Positions 43,678 to 57,400 of a DNA stretch of 64,000 nt are shown here, piece by piece. The stretch comes from Henricia sp. BOLD:AAB3569 (taxonomy: Eukaryota; Echinodermata; Asteroidea; Spinulosida; Echinasteridae). Position 1 is the first letter of the stretch. Every line of letters begins with the position of its first letter. The notes beneath the pieces were generated by a model. The model was given only the letters and a program-made list of their open reading frames with translations, was not told the DNA's origin and did not search any database. The translations under genes were made by a program, and so were the position numbers. The stretch lies in contig JBBELK010000384.1 of the NCBI GenBank assembly GCA_037783545.1, forward strand, positions 744,001-808,000, written 5' to 3'.

Positions 43678-44351
43678 GTGTCGCTTCTTCTAGTGAGACA
43701 CACTCACCAGACATTGGCTGGGCATAGTGGCAAGGATCATGTTCTGTCCCTCCTGAGAAGGAAGTATTGGATCCCTCAACCACGACCCTTGATCAGTCGG
43801 ATTCTAAAAGGATGTCTTGTTTGCAGAAGGTTGAATGGACGACCACAGTTTCGGCGTATGGCCGATCTCCCTGAAGGAAGAGTTACTCCTGGGACGCCAC
43901 CCTTTACTTACGTTGGTGTGGACTGTTTCGGTCCGTTCTTGGTTAAGCGTGGTCGGAGCAGGGGGAAGAGATACGGCTGCTTATTCACCTGTCTAGCTAC
44001 GAGAGCGATCCACCTCGAGGTGCTTCATTCAATGGAAGCCGACACTTTTCTGAATGGCTTGATGAGGTTTAGTGCACGGCGAGGCACACCAGACATTCTC
44101 TATTCAGACAATGGTACCAACTTTGTGGGTGTGAAAGAGAGATGAGAGATGCTATCTCTGAGTTGCGCAGGAATGACAAAGTCAACGTGTCCCTTCTTGC
44201 CAAGCACATTGACTGGCAGTTCAACCCACCTGCGGCATCCCATATGGGTGGGTGTTGGGAACGCCAGATCAGGACAGTGAGGAAAGTGTTATCTTCACTC
44301 CTCCAAGACCAAGTTCTCGACGATGAGAGACACTGCACACTCTTTTGTTAA
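43678..44351 (+). pseudogene. BEL/Pao integrase remnant
   Basis: Two overlapping frames (43678-44145 and 44142-44351) carry an integrase: an HHCC-type zinc-binding region (HTHQTLAGHSG, then CLVCRR), a core beginning YVGVDCFGPF, YSDNGTNFVG, and in the second frame SHMGGCWERQIR, which should hold the catalytic Glu. A one-step frame change at about 44143 and a stop near 44349 split it. Confidence 0.75.
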
Positions 44352-45408
44352 GTTGAATCTATCGTTAACGACAGGCCCATAACACCTGTATCTGATGACC
44401 CAAGTGATCTTGAAGCCCTGTCTCCAAGTCACTTGTTAAAGTTCAGAACCGGGCACCCAGTGCCTTTGGAAGGGCTGATTGAGAGGGAACGCTTCAGGAA
44501 ACGCTGGAGGCATGTTCAGCTTCTCGCAGAGAAATTCTGGAAGCGCTGGATATCTGAGTACTTACCCAGCTTGCAGCGCAGACAGAAATGGGTTGAGACA
44601 AAAACCAACCTCGGTGTGGGTGACCTGGTGCTTGTGGTGGATGATCAAGCTTCTAGGAACCAATGGCCTTTATCCATCTGCAAAAACCCACTGACCCATT
44701 GTCTCAGAACATTAATTTTGTGACACCACTCCAAACTGAAAGGTGGTTACCATGGCAACAGAAAATCTTACACGAATCCATCCTTTTTTTATCGAATTTG
44801 TCAAGGGCAATAGTATATACAAAGAATGTTCAATTCACATATCTTGGACTTTATGGCAGTTTTGTCATTTTACCACTTTTTACAGTCTTAATGGTTGCCA
44901 TATGGCTGGTTACCATAGCAACGGTACATTTAATACTTCTCAAACCCTTTTTATTAAATCCATCATACCCCAAAACATACATTTTGGTTAAAACATCATT
45001 GCTTTGTGGCAGAAAACGCTGACATAATTGGAATTTTCCTATTTTAGTCCATCGCAACAGCCATCTTGGACGCCATTTTTAATATTTAAAATTGCTCAAG
45101 GGTGAAAGGTCCACACCACCCTAGATCTCATTAGATACACCCCAAAGATGAATAATCAGCAGAGAAAAAAACTATATCAGAGAAAAAAGGGTCACTCTCC
45201 TTGGCTGCCGGACTATTTTTGCAAAAACTGAATGGCGAGATAATTTCACGAAATCGAATATCAAATATTCGATCGAAAATGCACAGGTATAGTACGTTGC
45301 CAAAATGTTGTTTTTGTACGTTGCCCCTTTACTGTTACCATACCAAAAAACATATATAATTTTGCAATTTAATTATATTACACTTTTAATACAACTTTGT
45401 GATACGGG

Positions 45409-48400
45409 TTACCGTGTAACATCATTCTCAATGATGTAGAACACCAGCTCCATTTTGACTGGTCCCCCGTCGTGCATAGATACAGCATTGTGCAGAACTG
45501 GTATGAGTTCATTATCCAACTCGTTCATGTAGACCGGTGGTAGTAATTCACCATTGGACCCCGCCTCGTACCCAACCTATAAAGCAAGAAGAATAATTAT
45601 TACCCCTGGTTATTGGGCTCTCAATAGCATTCCTTAATTTAACCTCGGCTTCCACCGAGCCCAGGCTGCCTGAATAAGTATTAGGTAAGACTTGAGAAAT
45701 TTTTCATTAAAATGACTCATCAAGCACCGGTAAGTGGAGGATTGAGCAGGGTTAGGGTTATTGAACTTCAACTCGCAGCCCATAAACTGAATTGCATGAA
45801 GCTTACAAGTGTGTTCCATCTAAACAAGGTACATAGCCGACGGCCAGAGACGGAAAATAAAATCTGGCACGCCCAACAAAAAAGCGGAAATCTGTTTTTA
45901 AAAGATCAGAGATTTCACACTTACATTGTCCGAATCTACTGTCACCCTAAGAGCAAGTTTTTTCATCCCTGCCTCTCGTAATTCAGCCAACTGCCCCATC
46001 ATTGCAGCGCAGAATGCCGAGGATAGCATTTCAGCCAATCGGCTTAGGTCGACTGGTGCTTCGTTGTTCTCTAAGAAGAAGACTTCCGTCCAGCGCATTG
46101 AGTCGAATCGACCGCGGAAATCGGTGCCATTGTGGATGCGAATACTCTCTACTCCCTCTAGTGAACGGTGATCAATTGGGCTCACGACACTGCGGAATAA
46201 AAATAGAAAATCAAACAAAATATAAATAAATTTGAATACCAAGTGTTCTTAAGTATTTTTATAAAATAAAAAACTTAGCCATTACGAATTTGAATATCGA
46301 TTTTGGCTAAGAATTTTGCTTAAGCCAAAAACTAAGTGAAAGTCTTATATAATTGGATTAAGTATTAAATTAAATACTGCCACTGGAGACTGATAATAGT
46401 ATGGTGTCAAAAAATAGTATACAGTAGCGGCAAAAGCGCATGCGGCTGTTAACACTTAAAAATAAACTTGATTTTTCAACACCAAATGAAGAAAAATCTT
46501 GCGAAAATCTTACAAAATAAAGAGGGTAGGCTTCATTCGGTATACATGTATACATGTATTCTCATATCACTCTCAAAAGCCATCCAATATTACTTTTAAA
46601 TTGGGTTTGGTATTTATTCAGATTGAACTCATAATCAGAAAAATTATTTAAAATGTCAAGCTTTTTAATACAGCTTGTAGAAATATTCTGAAAATATGCC
46701 TCCAGAATTCCACTTCTGCAGCATGACAGTATGCATTATTTAAGGTATTGTCCCAAGTAATAATAATAAAAAAAGAATATACAACATGTTACATGTATAA
46801 TCTTTATCGCACAGCTAGTAATGTGTGTCTCCACTATTTTCCCCATGATACAGAGCAATTAGATTTTTATATCAAACTTTTGGTGGTGTCTGTACAGGGT
46901 CGATAAAAAAACCGAAACCGAGATATTATTGCTAATTGTGACTAAAGTAGGGCACGTATGAATGAAAAGAGATATCCTCTGTTAGGATGGAATCTCCTCT
47001 TTAAAATGACACCCTGATCATGTCATTATGTTTCCAGTTGACCGAGCAGTGATCAATGTTATGCATGATCAGGGTGTCATTTTAAAGAGGGGATTCCACC
47101 CTACCATATATCTCCCTTTGATTTATATGTGCCCTATATTTAGCGATAGAATCTTGGTTTCGTTTTGTGAATCGCCTGAATTACTTCGAATTCGAGAATT
47201 TAGACTAATTTTGAAATTGTTTGGAAAATATACAGCTGTGATCCGACTTGAGACTCGGCGCAGAAAGCGACACGTTCCAACACCAAACCTACCTACAAAC
47301 ATGTCTGCCTTTGCAAACGCGCTATCGACCTGCTGCAACAGGCTAAAACCACTCACCCAACATTAACCGCCTTATCATCCTGCACCCAAGTCACAGTCAC
47401 AATCTCATCTGGCGTTTCGGCCTGCGTACTACCACATTGGATGGGTAAATCCAGCATCTCGCGTAGAGCTTGGCGTAGCGCTGCCATGGTCTCTGGTAGA
47501 ATCTGAATCATTAAGCCGTCCTCGACGATGCTGGATTTAGCTGTTAAGCCTGATGTAGTCTTTAACGCTCCGTTGAAAACAACGAAACTTGCTCCAGTTA
47601 CTGCAAGTAATGAATATTCATTAATACCGACAATTTACGCATTCCTATTGGCGGAGAGCTTGTCACGTGGGTGGTCTTAAGTAAGGAATATTTATTCATC
47701 TTCATATAGCAACCAGACTTGTATAAGGCACCTTAAAATGTATCGTAACTAATCATGGAATTGCCCATTTAATGATATTCTCATTTTGTTGCTAAACACC
47801 TAAAATTGTAGTGTCAAGTGTCAAGTGGGTTTCATTTAATTTAATTTTTTTTTCGGTTAAAGAATTAAAAACAAGAATGCCACTTCACCCATTCTATAAA
47901 AATCTAACAATGCAGATCAGTTACTGGTCACAACTTCTAACCAATTTGTACATGTAAATCACTGCTGTTTTCAATTTCATTTTCTTAATTTTCAACAATA
48001 TTTTGTGAGAAAAGCAAAGTAACATTTGACATATCGCACCTGTTCTCGGTTTGTTCTGTATGCTGATGGCCTGTGTGTGATAAGTGCCTTCATCGTTCTG
48101 GATGCATACGAGGTGCGAATCGGCCTGGGTGCTGAAGTTAGCCGAAATGGCCAGCACGTGCTCATTGGAGTTGTTCACGACTTTCATCACCTGTAGAAGT
48201 AAAAGGGTCAATTTATAAAACCATTTTAACCAGAAAAAACTTCAATCAAATGGAAGATGGGCATTTTGGCAACACAGACCATATTTTCGAGGAAATACCT
48301 TTGTCTGGTCTCAAAATTAAAAGAAATAAGTTTCATTTGTTCCGAAGAGATAACTTAGGCCCAAAAAGGGTTACAAATAATGTGACAACATGCCTGTCTA

Positions 48401-51400
48401 AAAACCCTGTGTACAAATTTCCAATATACGCTTGTAACCGGGACGGCCTAAAATGTAACACAAGTGTCCGTCCCGGTTACGAGCATATATTGGAAATTTG
48501 TACACAGGATTTTTAGAAAGGCATGTCGGGGTATCTTAATGACTCCGTTTGGAAAGGCTTCATACCTCATCATATTACCGGTTATGTTAATGCCCTTCAT
48601 TTTGGGGAAGCTGCATACCCGTTTCGGGGTATCTTAATGACTCCTTTTTCGGAGGCTGCATACATTATACCCGTTTCAAGGGATCTTAATGTCCTTCCTT
48701 TTGGGGATGCAACCTACCTCATCGTATCTGTTTCGAGGGATCTGAATGTGTGTCTCCCGATCCTGCATGTGGATGACTATTCCTGGAATGACTGGAAGTT
48801 TGTACTGATAATTCTTGAAGTCCTACAAAAACAAACCAACATTATTGTAATACATCTGTCTAGTATGCAGGAGGTTGTGGGTCCGAGTCCCACCTGAGCG
48901 ATTAAGTTTAACTCGCGTCGCTTTGAGAATAAGTGGCGCTGAGGGAATTTGGAGTGACACGACACGCTAAAAATCACAAAATCAAAAAGATGAATCTGTG
49001 AGTTTTAGTCCGTCGTTTTAATCAAAATTCCCTCCACGAGCGTCAAATTTACACACGTTAATATGTGAAAAGGCTCACTGTCAATCTAGCCTTACAGATA
49101 ATTCATTTATTGACTTACAGCAAGGAGATTCATAATGGTATGTCCAATTTCTCCAAAAACTGGCTTGCGGAATCGGACGCTCATTAGTGGACATGGGTAG
49201 TCTGTGGTAAGAAAGACAAGAAAAAAACATTTCAACACCAAATTTATGTTTTTGTGACAAGACCTGGAACACAGTTTCATACAGCTGGTTAACAGCTTCT
49301 GTTAACCAAGCATCAGGGTATCTCATAGACTTCATTAACTGTAAGCTATTAAAAATGTGCCTTAACCGTAGATAGTGACGCAACAATAGCCAGTTTCATA
49401 CAGCTGGTTAAGCACAAGCACACAGCGACCATAAAATAGCGCTTAAACCAAGCACGGCTTGTCTGCTAGGCATAGTTATTTTAGATAATGCTAAAGCAGC
49501 TCTATGAAATTGGTCCCTGGGCTCAGTTTTATAGTGTTGCTTACTGTAAGTATTAGCTGAAAAGGCATGCTTACTTTAGCAGATAAGTTGTGCTTAGCTT
49601 AAGCACAAATCTGCTGAACTACTTACATTTCAACTCAGCCCCAAGTCTAAGCAGCAATCGTAGAGGGAAGACTTTAGCCCAAGGAGTTTCCCACTTCTGA
49701 AGCAGAACGGCGAAGAGATAGGGAGGCTCCGGCAGTAAGAGCTTGTTAAGGCATTGGAATGAGGGTCGTAAATAGAGAAATCCACCGTGTTCACGACCAC
49801 CTAGGAAACTCTGACTGAATAGGCTGTGGCCCATGTGGGACACCGTCAAACCTGTACAGAATGGAATAATGGATAATGGCAATATCAAAGTAAAAAAATT
49901 GATTTGTATATTAAGCTTTTGCAGACCACACACACATGCTTTTTCTGTGTTGTTTTGGGAGTCAGATGCAGTAAGCGCATGTTGCACCTTTTCAAAGCAC
50001 CAATTAAATGCCTTAACAAAAAGCCTTGATGGAGTATACCACTGTGCCTCATAGCTCAGCTGGTAGAGCATCTGCCCGGTGTGTTGGTGGTCTTGGGGAA
50101 AACCTGAGGGAGTATACCACTGTGCCTCATAGCTCAGTTGGTAGAGCATCTGCCCGGTGTTTCAGAGGTCTTGGGGGTGGAAACCTGAGGAAGTATACCA
50201 TCGTAGCTCAGTTGGTAGAGCATCTGCCCGGTTTACCAGAGGTCCCGGGTTCGAATCCCAGTGAGAACCGTATGATTTTTCTGCACGTGACCATTACCTC
50301 TAGAAGCCTGTTCATACAGGGACTGTAGATGTTGAAAGATGTCCCTCGGAATCGTCTTTTCATCCGTAAGACACTCTAAGACAATAACGATCTCGTCTTG
50401 AGCAACTGTGGCCATTCCTTTGGTTGAGAAACACCAACACAGTCTATTCACACAGCAGTTTACTGGAAAAAAGAAACATGACACAATGTCTGAAAATCTT
50501 GCATAACATTAAAGAAGCGTGTCCAGATCACATTTTTCAGCACCCCCCCCTCCCCCCATTTTTCCCATGAGTGTTGAGATTTTGATACCATATCATTTGT
50601 CTAATTTTTCTCATCACCATTCTGTAATTTCGCGCTCTCAATCCATATATTTTCAAGGATATCGTCAAAAACCACCAATGTTTTGTAAACTAATTTATCC
50701 ATTCCATAACGCAGTGCAGTGATCAAACCAACATTTTTGCTTTCACATTCAAGTTTGGAGATTGCGGATTTTCTGTTTCCTTCCTGTGGATAATATTTAG
50801 AGAAGGTATTTCGTATGATTGTTAAAATTAGTAGGGCATCTGCACGTTAAGCAGAAGGTCCGCGGTTCGAATCCCGAAGGAGCAACGTTGCTTTTCACTG
50901 CATCCAGAATTACACTTCCATCAAGGATGGTTGAAGAACATGTGTTTAAAATCGAACAACTTGAATACGTGAAGCATTACAAGCCTCAAAGTCTCTAAAA
51001 TGTGGAATTTTCTGGTTTCAGTAACAGAAAGAATTTCAAAGAGTCGGTACTAATCAAGAAGTGACATCAAAATTAAAGGTCGACATTTTTAGGTATTATA
51101 CTTACAATCCAAGATTTTAACTCTGACAATTAGGTTTCTGTTCAAGGCAAAGACCACAGGAGGAGTGCTGGAATCTATAATTAGCATAAAAACAATCATA
51201 ATTAGCGTAAATAGTACATGTACCATCATTTCAAGAACTACCAATCTGATTTATTTGTTCTGTAAAATAAGCATATCTTAAAGGCCCTATAGATGATCTG
51301 TTTTTGAGCGATTCTGGGAATAAAACCATTATAAATCAAAAGAACTCATCCAAAGAAATTTCAGCTCCGTCAAATGTACCACGTCTTCTAAAAACATGAA

Positions 51401-54400
51401 AATCCACATGCATTTTACTGGTCTTGGCGGGGTGTTTCAAATATTCGTTCTCAGTCGGTCGCGTTCTCAGTCGGTCGCGTACTCTGTGGCTAGCGTTATG
51501 CACTCGCTGGCACTGAAAGAGCTAACATGCCCAAAGTGACACTTACTTTTCAAATCTTTCACAAGTTCGTCCTCTACAATATTTTGGCGGAAACTGTATC
51601 CTGTTGGGGGACAAGAATGAACTCAATCAAGTACCACTGTAAACAGCAAATTTATATTTTTGTGGCTATGGTCTCGTAAAAGTATCTTTGATCTGGCAAA
51701 ACTGAGTTACTAGCCCAGTGGTCCAGTCAATTTTTTCCGTAAAGTTTGAGAACCACTAAACTGGTTTATGGGGCGTTTCCCAACAAAATGAAATTTTAAG
51801 TTCATACCCTGTAACAAGCAGCTCAGTAATAACTATCAGTTATGTCACATGTTTCTTGAAATGTCTCGAGTGTTGGGCATTAGCAAGCTCATGTGCAACC
51901 AGAAAATTTCATTCTCGAATGGTTGTTTTAGAGTGTCCCATGCATAACACAAATTTTGCTGATTTGTCACTTTGATATTTATTAATTGAAACAATAAATG
52001 ACACTGCTGAAAAGTACTTTATAACATTGCCACTTCTCAAAGGTACGGTGTACATTGGTTCAAACTCTGTACAGATACGGTTATTTCAAGTCACTTCAAA
52101 TTTGGACCCTCTGGTTGACAGATATTTGTTGTTATTTTGAAACGCTCCTCATACCTCCATTGAATTCAGATGCAATAACAGGTGGCAATCCATGGTCGTT
52201 AGTAGGAACAAGACTTGATGTCGTTCCAATTCCAAGACCTCTGGATCCGATGTCGACCAAGTTAGCAGGGGCAGTAGCGTCAACGGCCGTGGGCACAGAA
52301 GGTCCACTTCCAACTACGGAAACTGGGGCTGTGAGATCCACACCAGGTTTTACACTGTCTGAGAAACGAACTTTTCTTGTCTCTTTAGTTCGTGAACCTT
52401 TAATACAAAATAAACAAATAAACAAATAAACAAATCAAAGAAAATCATCAATTATTTTTGTATGCTAATGACTACAGACGAAAACTGAAATATTTTGCAC
52501 TAGCCAAAAATAGAGTACGGAAATGAAAACGTCACCATTTGTGTGTTGCAAAGATTACTGGGTCTACACTAAAGCTATTTCCCTTTTTGTAGCAGTGTAT
52601 ATTTTAGATTACATGTAGCAATTAATTGTTAGACCCAGTTACCCTGCTATTAGTAGTCTATTGTTGCTCGTTTTATTTTATTAAAAACGCCATCTACATG
52701 ACACACAACAATTTCAAGTTTATTTTAGGTAGTGGTAGTGCAGAACCCATCTTTTCTCTTGGTGTTGCATGGTTGTGCAACTGAGCGAAGTTACGACTGC
52801 CTAATCATTACGGAAATGAAAGTAGAAACATTATATGGTCCTTATACAGTTTCTAGCTAGAGATCTCCGATATACCGGGCAGATGCGTCACCAGCTGAAC
52901 TATGACACACAGTGGTATAATCCCCATGTTGAAAACAATATACCATTGTGCCTCACAGCTGGTAGAGCATCTGCCCGGTGTGTCAGAAGTCTTGGGGGAA
53001 AATTTGAGTGAGTATACCACTGTGCCTCATAGCTCAGCTGGTAGAGCCTCTGCCTGGTGTGTCGGAGGTCTTTGGGGGGAAAACCTGAGGGAGTGTACCA
53101 CTGTGCCTCATAGCTGTGAGGCACAGAGGGAGTGTACCACTGTGCCTCATCTACATGGTGTGTCAGAGGTCTCGGGTTTGAATCTCAATAAGGACCACAT
53201 GATTTTTCTCTCTTCCAATGTTTAGTTATTAATAGTAGGAGTATGATACCTTCAGTACTAGGACGACGAAGCGATGACCTATTATTCGTGAAACCGGCAG
53301 CCATGCTTTCACTAGTGTTGCTGACATTATCCTGTTCTGTAGGGGGTACATTTTCTGGCTGGTTCTCTACTTGGGTCCGCTGCAATGCTTGTCCTGTCAA
53401 TTTAAAATTGGTGTTTTGTGTCATACTGTGTATGTCAAAATGAAATTTTCATAATAGTTTTAAAATAAGATTTTCAAATTTGTGTTTTCTAAGCAAATCT
53501 TTCAGTGAACAAAAATCTTGAAAAGTTGGCGTTTTTGCCCCAATGTGAGCGTGACTCCCTAGTTTGTTGTCACCCTGTAGTCTTCAGGCCATGCTTACCT
53601 CTGAGTATGACATTGAGACAGCTGATACACACTCTGGCCTCTTTACTCTCCATGTATTTCAGCTTTAGTCGCATTGAGCAACACTTTGCACAGAAAACCT
53701 GCAACAGAAGAGACAATTTTTAATACTTTGTCATTGTCACATTGTAACATTTGTCCCTTTAAGACTGTGGACAGTTGAGTACTGCCACATCGTTTAAATT
53801 TAGATTGCTTTTATTTTCCCAACATCTAATAAAATGGGAAAAATCATATCGGCACAGATGCACATTCTGTAGTGGATTGATGGCCTCACAGCCAAAATTA
53901 TGCAGAGGGTTTGTTACATATTTGTGGTATTGTTAAGGCTGCATTAACGATGTTAAAATCACTAGCCTCGGTCAAGCGAGCATTTCGAACCCCAAGCAAT
54001 AGCATGGCAATTGTATAGTGACACTGGTTAGGGTCTGCTGCTAGACTCAAAGGGATTTAAATCATGAAGGAGATTGGGAATGGCATTCGTTTATACTTAC
54101 TTTGCCACATGCCCTGCAATGGTGTCGTCTCTTGCGAAACGTAAACTTCTGCTGGCAATTCATGCAATTCAGAGCTTCCGCATCTGGTACCCAGACTGGT
54201 GCCACAGCTCCGAGCTGCACTGCGCCTTCGGAGTAGTCCATCACCTGCCGACTAAACTCGCCTTCTTCCGAATCCGTTTCATTGGATTGCGTGATCGAGT
54301 CGTTATCCGGGAACGCATTATTCTGAAGCGAAGCATTTGTACCACTTGATGGCGTGACAGGTTGAAGCATGTTTTGATTGTTTACAGGATGAACGTTTAG

Positions 54401-57400
54401 CGAGGGTTGTTGGACCCGTACGTCATGGTTAATGTTTACGAGATTGGCATGCGAGGGATCGGGGAGAGTACTTGGATCAGGAGTTGAAAATGCATCCTCC
54501 CTATTTTGAATGTCTTCGATGATGGGGCTTGGGGGTAATGCCTGAGCGATTTTACGAGGACCTGATTGGTTGAAATCGAGGGTTAGACCTTCCCGCAATC
54601 CTTCTGCTTTCAGGTTTGTATCCTTGCCGAGTGAATTTCTGACGTCTTGATAGCTCGGAGGGTCGGATGGCATAATTGGGATCGGCGTGGCTTTTTGGGT
54701 TAGCATTGGATCCGTAGAAGGCTTAGACTCTGTTGGGACTGGAAATCCGGATAGAAGGGCTGAGCTATTCTGCTGACTTGTGGCGCTGGATTTTTGGATT
54801 GGATCTAGGGAACTTAGATCGAATTGTTGGTGTGGAGTTGACGCTACTTGAGAGCTTGCTTGGGGAGTTGCTTGTAAGGCCATTTGTAATGAAGAATTTG
54901 GGTGATCGCGTTCACTCACTTCAATTTTAGGGAGTGAAATCTGATGATTTGGATCATTTACTTGAGGCGATACATCAAACTGTCCTTGCCTGTTGGGTGA
55001 AGATTGGCTATTTCGGAGCAAATTCTTGGCATTTTTGCTGAGAACGTTATTTGGAAGAATGCCGTCTTTGGTACTCGTTTGTGCTGGATGATCCATCAGT
55101 AATGCTGTTTGGGATGGCTTGGAATGATTCAAGCTCGGCATATCAACGACGTACGTGTTTTTGTGCGTAGACTGCGCCTTCTGTTTTGAATCGACTTCAC
55201 TTTGGGTTAAAAACGGATCTAAACCAGCCAGTTCGTTGCTACGACTCGAGCTAACTTCACGTTCCTGTTGCGATTTTACAAACTCTTCATTGAGGAGTTT
55301 TGAAACGGGACTCACTCGTTCACCCAGCGTGCCTAAATCGTCGACATTAAGATGCTTTTGGTCTACCGGTCGAGGAGCGGCAGGTTGGTTTTTCTCCGAA
55401 GATGGCTTAATGCCAATTTCTTGCTCCAATGCCTCCAAATCGGCATTTGTTACTTTTACGTTAGTTACATTGCTGAAACCAATAGCTGGTTTCGACTGTG
55501 GTGCCACAGTCTTGGTTGGTTTGGCTGTCGTGTCAGGAGTCTTTGCGGGGCTATCCGGGGTTTTTAAGTTTGCGATGATCTTGGGTCTTGCGCCTTGTTT
55601 CACATATTCATGCATGAGTTCAGGTCGTAGCGGGGCCGGTATCATAGATTTGCTTAGTGGTTTCATATCTTGCGTATCGCTATTCTGCGAGACCTGTGGT
55701 CGATTATCCAGTCTCGGTGAAGCGTCTATTTGATCAGATTGTTGCAGGTCAGTGTTTGTTTTGACATTCTCGCTGTTTGGCAAACTGCTTTGAATAGGTG
55801 TTTTAAGAGACCCGGGCCCATCATTGAATGGTTGGTTTGCGAAGTTGACTCCAGTAACATTACTCGACACAGAGTTATCAAAATTATCAGTGGTACTTGG
55901 AACACCTGAATAGTTGGGACCGACATTAACAGAATTGTCCGACTTTGTAGGAGTAGAATAAACTGGTAAAAATTTCTGCATTTCTGTTCCTGAAAACGGA
56001 CCCATTGTTCCTGCATTACTCACAGCAATGTTTTCGATCTTAGTTGTTTGAAAGGACATATCACCAGTCTTATTTGGCACACCTATCGTAACACCATCCG
56101 AAGTCGGCAGATTTTGTTGATGGGTCGCAACATTATGCAAATTGCCACTTGAAATTAGGGGACTTTGTACGGATGTGTTAGCCAAGTTCGGTAGGGGCAG
56201 CAGTTTTGGAGCGGATGGCGCAAAGTCAGCTTCGGATAAATCCAGTAAGAATTCGGCCGTCTTCGTGTCATCCGGATTCGTAATTGGTTCACTGGCTTTG
56301 ATGCCATTCCTGTTGTTATAGTTACTGCTTTCTTGGTTAGCTATTTGTGTGGACTGGGGAGCGTTGTATGACTGCACAGCTGGTGTCTTGCTTGGCTCGG
56401 TGCTTGGTTGTAACAAAACAGTTGCATCTGACACAAAAGAAACATTACAAAGTATTTTTTGGGTAAAACATATGAGTTATTGCCATTAGACATGTTAGAA
56501 TTAACTTGTCCCATACAAAATAGGAGAAACTGATCTTGTCGACAATAGGGCGCTTTCATAGGGGATCAAAAGGTCACGGGTCACTATTGCTTGTCTTCTA
56601 GAACGGGAGAGAATAGAGCCACGTGGGGAAATGCACGAGGCTGCTAGCAGAAAAGCATGTGGCTCTATTATTCTCTCCCGTTCTGGAAGACAAGCAATAG
56701 TGACCCGTGACCTTTCGACCCCCTGTGAAAGCCCCCCCTGTAAAAGCTCCCTATTATGGCATGCAATGGTCTGTAGGAAATCAACGGAGCGTGACGATTC
56801 TTCATAATGCTCATCTGTCCTTTTTGTCATGTGCTACACTTTTCAAACCACCTACAGACGTGTGTAAGGTACGCAATAGTTTATTGGGCAATAGGGATCA
56901 AAAGATCCTAAGAGCCACTCATCAGGATGCCTCGACTGGATAATGTGCCACTCATCAGGATGCCTCGACTGGATAACGTCAGTAGGGAGAGGGCAATTGG
57001 CAATCTCCAGGCCAGCGCAATGCATGCCAATGTTGCACGACACTTCAATGTTGCCAAGGTTACCACAGTATTATGGCTCCATTTTCCGTGTAGTATAGCC
57101 AGAAAACAGCATAAATAGAATGGCGGCTTCACACAATTTCTTGAAAGCATGGACACAGTTTTTCATTGTTTGGCTTATATCTGTTCAATGGTCGCCACTA
57201 TGAGATGCTGTGTGCAGAGTCTAAGTTTTTCAAGGAAATTAGTGAATGTTTGTCAGTCCTAAATTCATTTCCCTTTAAATTATTAACACTTTTTTGGGTT
57301 TACCGAGTCATATTAAGTAAAATTAGTTGCGACCAGTCAAGGCTGAATCGAATGAATCAAATATTCGGTCGTCCATCGAATATTTTCGGTATGTGTTTTT

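Larger units (their letters stand above)
40747..45222 (+). mobile_element. BEL/Pao-type retroelement fragment enclosed by long inverted repeats
   Basis: The centre, about 41160-44700, holds a decayed BEL/Pao pol on the plus strand: tail of the protease region (LLIGQD-like, 41260-41430), reverse transcriptase (41431-42520, frame broken near 42235), RNase H/A17-like part (42523-43170), integrase zinc-binding region (43678-43850, HxxxxH and CxxC visible), core with Asp residues (43910-44130) and a C-terminal DUF5641-like part to about 44680. Internal stops or frame changes occur near 42237, 43168, 43651, 44143 and 44349. No gag and no direct LTRs are visible. The flanks are inverted repeats of each other, about 40747-41110 and 44850-45222, roughly 80% alike by eye. 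The element is dead as read. Confidence 0.8.

Noticed and set aside
50195-50271. Functional tRNA gene
   Set aside because: A and B boxes are good but the anticodon arm and acceptor stem do not pair properly, and it is the last unit of a tandem array; SINE or pseudo-tRNA is likelier.
55155-55733. 192-codon plus-strand open frame
   Set aside because: Antisense shadow of the large ZFYVE exon 2, whose minus-strand frame links to a clear FYVE domain.
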